This document shows, one piece after another, positions 60,334 through 62,995 of a stretch of 62,995 nt of DNA. The DNA lies in contig JBCBIX010000005.1 of the NCBI GenBank assembly GCA_038523965.1, forward strand, positions 1 through 62,995, given 5' to 3'. Below the pieces are notes generated by a model. It did no database searches. It was not told the DNA's origin and saw only the letters and a list, made by a program, of their open reading frames with translations. Each line of letters begins with the position of its first letter. The first letter of the stretch is position 1. The stretch comes from JAJRXG01 sp038523965 (GTDB lineage Bacteria; Bacteroidota; Bacteroidia; Chitinophagales; Saprospiraceae). The position numbers and the translations under genes were made by a program.

Positions 60334-61104
60334 GTGGGCTTAGAAGATCAATTAGTCGAGCGGGATGGATTCGAGTTTGTAGAAACATCGCCAGGTAAGC
60401 CTGTGTTGATGTTGCTTCATGGTCTTTTTGGGGCGCTTAGTAATTTCTCAGAGCTCATCGATGCATTTAAGAAGGACTATAATGTTATAGTTCCGATGTT
60501 GCCGATCTACTACCTGCCAAAGGATGAAGCCGGACTCGGCGGATTGCTAAGCTTTACCAAGAGGTTTGTTGAGCATTTTGATTTGACCGAGATGCATGTT
60601 TTGGGTAACAGCCTTGGTGGCCATATAGCTCAGTTATTGGTCTTGGATTCGCCTGAGCGTATTGCCTCGCTTACATTGACTGGAAGTAGTGGCTTGTTCG
60701 AGAGTGGAATGGGAGATGGATATCCTCGTCGTGGGGATAAGGACTATATCCGAAAGAAAACGGCAGAGACGTTTTATGATCCAGCCATGGTGACAGATGA
60801 CTTGGTTGAAGAGGTGTTCGAAACGATTAATGATCGAGAGCGAGTGTTACGAATCATCATTACTGCAAAGAGTGCACTGAAGCATAATCTGGCTGATCAG
60901 TTACATCGCATACACTGCCCTACTCTTCTTGTCTGGGGTAATCAAGACAGTATCACACCGCCGTTTGTCGGTGAAAAGTTTCACGAGTTGATATCCACAT
61001 CTGAACTCCACTTTGTAGATAAATGTGGGCACGCGCCGATGATGGAACGCCCGACGGAGTTCAATGAGATCTTACATCAGTTTTTGGAGAGAACAAGAGA
61101 GTAA
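60334..61104 (+). CDS. Alpha/beta-fold hydrolase
   Basis: The 256-residue protein has an oxyanion-hole motif LMLLHGLFGALSNFSEL, the nucleophile elbow GNSLGGHIAQ with the catalytic Ser, GNQDSITP with the catalytic Asp, and CGHAPMMERP with the catalytic His. This is the layout of small carboxylesterases, lipases and MhpC-like hydrolases. The substrate cannot be read. The start is GTG 60334, the first start after ctaA in this frame. The sulfotransferase-like gene begins at the next codon after its stop. Confidence 0.88.
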   Translation: MGLEDQLVERDGFEFVETSPGKPVLMLLHGLFGALSNFSELIDAFKKDYNVIVPMLPIYYLPKDEAGLGGLLSFTKRFVEHFDLTEMHVLGNSLGGHIAQLLVLDSPERIASLTLTGSSGLFESGMGDGYPRRGDKDYIRKKTAETFYDPAMVTDDLVEEVFETINDRERVLRIIITAKSALKHNLADQLHRIHCPTLLVWGNQDSITPPFVGEKFHELISTSELHFVDKCGHAPMMERPTEFNEILHQFLERTRE

Positions 61105-61836
61105 TTGGAGATCTCGACTACCCGAATTAACCTGATCTCGGGCCCGCGTAATATGTCGACCGCATTCATGTACTCATGGGCGAGTAGGTCTGACACCCAG
61201 GTCGTAGACGAACCGTGGTTCGGGTATTATTTGGCCAAGACCGGTATTATCTACCACCCTGGCACAGACCAGGTTCTAAAGAGTATGCCGACAACTTGGG
61301 ATGCGGTACTTGAACAGTCTATTTTCTGTACCATCGAAGTCCCAGTTTATTTCATCAAAGGCATGGCACATCACCTTATCCATAATGATCTACGATGTCT
61401 GCTTGAGCTAAAGAACCTATTCTTAATCCGGGATCCGGCGAAGTTGATTGCATCGTTTGCTAAGGTTATCGATGAGCCATCTATGGCGGATATTGGGCTG
61501 CGACGAGAATGGGAGCTTTACAGTTGGTTGTGTACGGAGGGAAGGAATCCGACTGTTATTGATTCTGATACAATACGAAAGGATCCCCCGGCTGCTTTGA
61601 GAAAAATCTGCTCTTTGATGGAGATTCCTTTTTCGGGAGAGATGCTTAGGTGGGAAGCGGGTCCAAAACCTTATGATGGAGTGTGGGCGAAATATTGGTA
61701 TCACAGCGCTTGGAAATCCACAGGTTATGCACCATACATTGGGAGGGACATAGACGTACATAAGCGTCATCGTAATTTATATGAAGAAGCGCTTCCGTAT
61801 TATCGGCTATTGAAGCAACAGGCAGTCCAGTTATAA
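61105..61836 (+). CDS. Sulfotransferase-like protein
   Basis: The 243-residue protein has a 5'-phosphosulfate loop-like motif near its start (ISGPRNMSTAFMYSWASR) and a 3'-phosphate-binding-like block LFLIRDPAKLIASF, which are the two PAPS-binding signatures of sulfotransferases. The start must be the TTG at 61105, because TAA of the previous gene is the in-frame codon before it and the first ATG lies inside the motif. It is encoded directly after the hydrolase and ends overlapping purine nucleoside phosphorylase by 6 nt in convergent orientation. The acceptor is unknown. Confidence 0.78.
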   Translation: MEISTTRINLISGPRNMSTAFMYSWASRSDTQVVDEPWFGYYLAKTGIIYHPGTDQVLKSMPTTWDAVLEQSIFCTIEVPVYFIKGMAHHLIHNDLRCLLELKNLFLIRDPAKLIASFAKVIDEPSMADIGLRREWELYSWLCTEGRNPTVIDSDTIRKDPPAALRKICSLMEIPFSGEMLRWEAGPKPYDGVWAKYWYHSAWKSTGYAPYIGRDIDVHKRHRNLYEEALPYYRLLKQQAVQL

Positions 61837-62652
61837 ACGGGGTAGTAATTCTTTAACAATAGTTGTTATTTTCTTTTCAGCAGTGGCAGCCACATCGATG
61901 ACTCCATCATGGGTTGTTTCTCCTATGGAGCTTAGAGGCCAGCATTTGTTAGTGACTACGGTAAGTACACATACGGGTAGGTCTGCATGATTGGCGACTA
62001 TCACTTCAGGTACTGTTGACATCCCCACTACTGTAGCACCGAGAGTATGGAGCATTTGGTATTCAGCCTTGGTCTCCAGATTTGGTCCTGGTAGCCCTCC
62101 GTAAATACTATCATGAAGTTTGATACCTGACGAAGTGGCGATGTCATGACACTTCCCAATGAGGTCACTACTATAGGCCTCTGACATATCTGGAAAACGC
62201 GGGCCGAGTCGTGGGTCGTTTGGTCCTCGTAAAGGATTATCATCATGTAGGTTGATATGGTCGTTGACTACGGTGATGTCTCCCGCAAAGTAATCCTCAT
62301 GGATACCTCCTGTGGCACTGGCAATAATTAGGGTAGAAGCTTGGAGGTACTTAAACACATAGATGGGGAATGTGACTTGCTTCATGTCGTAGCCTTCGTA
62401 GTAATGATATCGCCCGCTCTGTGCAACGACTTGAGTCCCAGCCAATGTGCCGAAGACAAGTGATCCTTTATGTCCCTTGACAGTGGCTGGGGGAAAATGA
62501 GGGATGTCCGAATAGGGGATCTGGTCATGGATGTCAATTTCGGAGGTTAGGTTTCCCAAACCTGTACCAAGAACAATAGCACATTGTGGGACGATATCAG
62601 TCCTGGCGCGGAGAAAGGATGTAGTTTCTTGAATTCGATCATAATGTGTCAT
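61831..62652 (-). CDS. Purine nucleoside phosphorylase (trimeric type I)
   Basis: The 273-residue enzyme cleaves inosine and guanosine with phosphate in purine salvage. Visible motifs are AIVLGTGLGNL with the phosphate-binding Ser-like loop, VVAQSGRYHYYEGY, NDHINLHDDNPLRGPND, KAEYQMLHTLGATVVGMST with the Glu and Met that contact base and ribose, and CVLTVVTNKCWP. Start ATG 62652 rather than the TTG at 62673, as the sequence MTHYDRIQETTSFL fits the family. Confidence 0.95.
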   Translation of the reverse strand: MTHYDRIQETTSFLRARTDIVPQCAIVLGTGLGNLTSEIDIHDQIPYSDIPHFPPATVKGHKGSLVFGTLAGTQVVAQSGRYHYYEGYDMKQVTFPIYVFKYLQASTLIIASATGGIHEDYFAGDITVVNDHINLHDDNPLRGPNDPRLGPRFPDMSEAYSSDLIGKCHDIATSSGIKLHDSIYGGLPGPNLETKAEYQMLHTLGATVVGMSTVPEVIVANHADLPVCVLTVVTNKCWPLSSIGETTHDGVIDVAATAEKKITTIVKELLPRL

Positions 62653-62877
62653 TAGAGCAAGCTTATGTTTCAAAGTTGGAATGAATTCGCGAATCTGTGA
62701 ATTTCATTTGTGCACTGAGAATCGTTCAAAAAGGAGAGTCATATAAAGGTTGATACCTGAGTGTAAATAGTTGATAATCAGTTATTTATTTGAATATGTT
62801 AGAAATTTGTAACCGCTGAGAGTGCGCTAAATTTTCTGTTACTGGATGAGAGCGTGAGAAAAAGGAGAATACGAGAT

Positions 62878-62935
62878 CTGGAAATCCTGTCGCTCACAAT
62901 AGTTAACATGGGAACGGTAGCGAATAGATTTCCAG
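62878..62935. repeat. Long stem-loop next to parS
   Basis: CTGGAAATC (62878-62886) pairs with GATTTCCAG (62927-62935), and TCGCT (62890-62894) pairs with AGCGA (62919-62923), with symmetric 3-nt internal loops and a 24-nt apical loop containing GTTAAC. No T-run follows, so it is not a standard terminator. It ends 13 bp before parS. Confidence 0.6.
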
Positions 62936-62948
62936 AGAAGGCGATTAA

Positions 62949-62962
62949 GTTCCACGTGGAAC
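62949..62962. other. parS centromere site (ParB-binding)
   Basis: GTTCCACGTGGAAC is a perfect 14-bp palindrome. It fits the general chromosomal parS core GTTNCACGTGNAAC and has the same core as parS sites known from Pseudomonas and Caulobacter. parS sites cluster close to replication origins and are loaded with ParB for chromosome segregation. No parA or parB gene is inside the window. Confidence 0.85.
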
Positions 62963-62995
62963 AATCACTGAACTGTTAGGACCTCACTTGGCTCA

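Larger units (their letters stand above)
62653..62995. other. Right-hand non-coding region with parS and a large hairpin
   Basis: The last 343 bp hold no convincing gene. They contain the palindrome ATTCGCGAAT (62685-62694), a 58-nt imperfect stem-loop (62878-62935) and a parS palindrome (62949-62962). The start of another gene may lie just beyond the edge. The plus strand here is G- and T-rich, like the genes to its left. Confidence 0.6.

Noticed and set aside
62909..62980. Short open frame MGTVANRF... running through the parS site
   Set aside because: It is only 23 codons, with no ribosome-binding signal, and it crosses a palindrome that has its own explanation.

Overview
The window looks like chromosomal DNA of a member of the Bacteroidota, most likely a marine, aerobic, Saprospiria- or Cytophagia-like lineage. 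The evidence is a full Na+-translocating NADH:quinone reductase operon (nqrABCDEF), the block glycogen-synthase-like / DUF4270 / glmS / DUF4290 / murA, a DUF5916 outer-membrane protein, secreted proteins with S74 and YadA-like domains, and a MurA with the PGGD active-site loop. Few genes have a strong Shine-Dalgarno sequence, and several promoters resemble the Bacteroidota -7 element TAnnTTTG. No phage, IS element, CRISPR array, tRNA or rRNA gene was seen. Nearly everything looks vertically inherited.

Layout. 0-4.2 kb: the edge of an unknown membrane gene with a 68-codon partner, an M28 peptidase, cysS and an SLT lytic transglycosylase. 4.3-11.8 kb: uvrB and three secreted or outer-membrane proteins. 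11.9-18.5 kb: a leftward run of helicase-nuclease, mgsA, uvrC, rsmA and yqeY. 18.6-23.2 kb: an ATP-dependent DNA ligase, a DUF2490 protein and an SSS symporter with a small membrane partner. 23.2-29.3 kb: the cell-envelope precursor operon ending in glmS, DUF4290 and murA. 29.5-36.9 kb: cvpA, a ferredoxin and the nqr operon. 37-41 kb: a YadA-head/S74 secreted protein and radA. 41.2-47.9 kb: a mutagenesis/repair cassette of radical SAM protein, DnaE-type polymerase and DinB, followed by an M29 aminopeptidase. 48-53 kb: AraC regulator, lipoprotein, YceI, sulfatase and ThuA. 53.2-58.7 kb: a two-subunit molybdenum hydroxylase, trhO, pnuC, mazG-like and dtd. 58.7-63 kb: a long non-coding region, heme A synthase, a hydrolase, a sulfotransferase-like protein, purine nucleoside phosphorylase and a parS site.

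Three things stand out. First, the right end looks close to the replication origin. A 469-bp divergent non-coding segment at 58.7-59.2 kb has DnaA-box-like 9-mers, direct repeats and an AT-rich tract. Base skew changes sign around it in hand counts, most large operons to its left run leftward, and a perfect 14-bp parS palindrome lies about 4 kb away. Second, the three proteins of the radical SAM / DnaE / DinB cassette each carry a QxxLF-like sliding-clamp-binding pentapeptide. The dinB leader also holds tandem palindromes, a -7 element and a strong intrinsic terminator 39 nt before the start codon. Third, NqrA carries an N-terminal extension with two hydrophobic helices that the classical soluble NqrA lacks.
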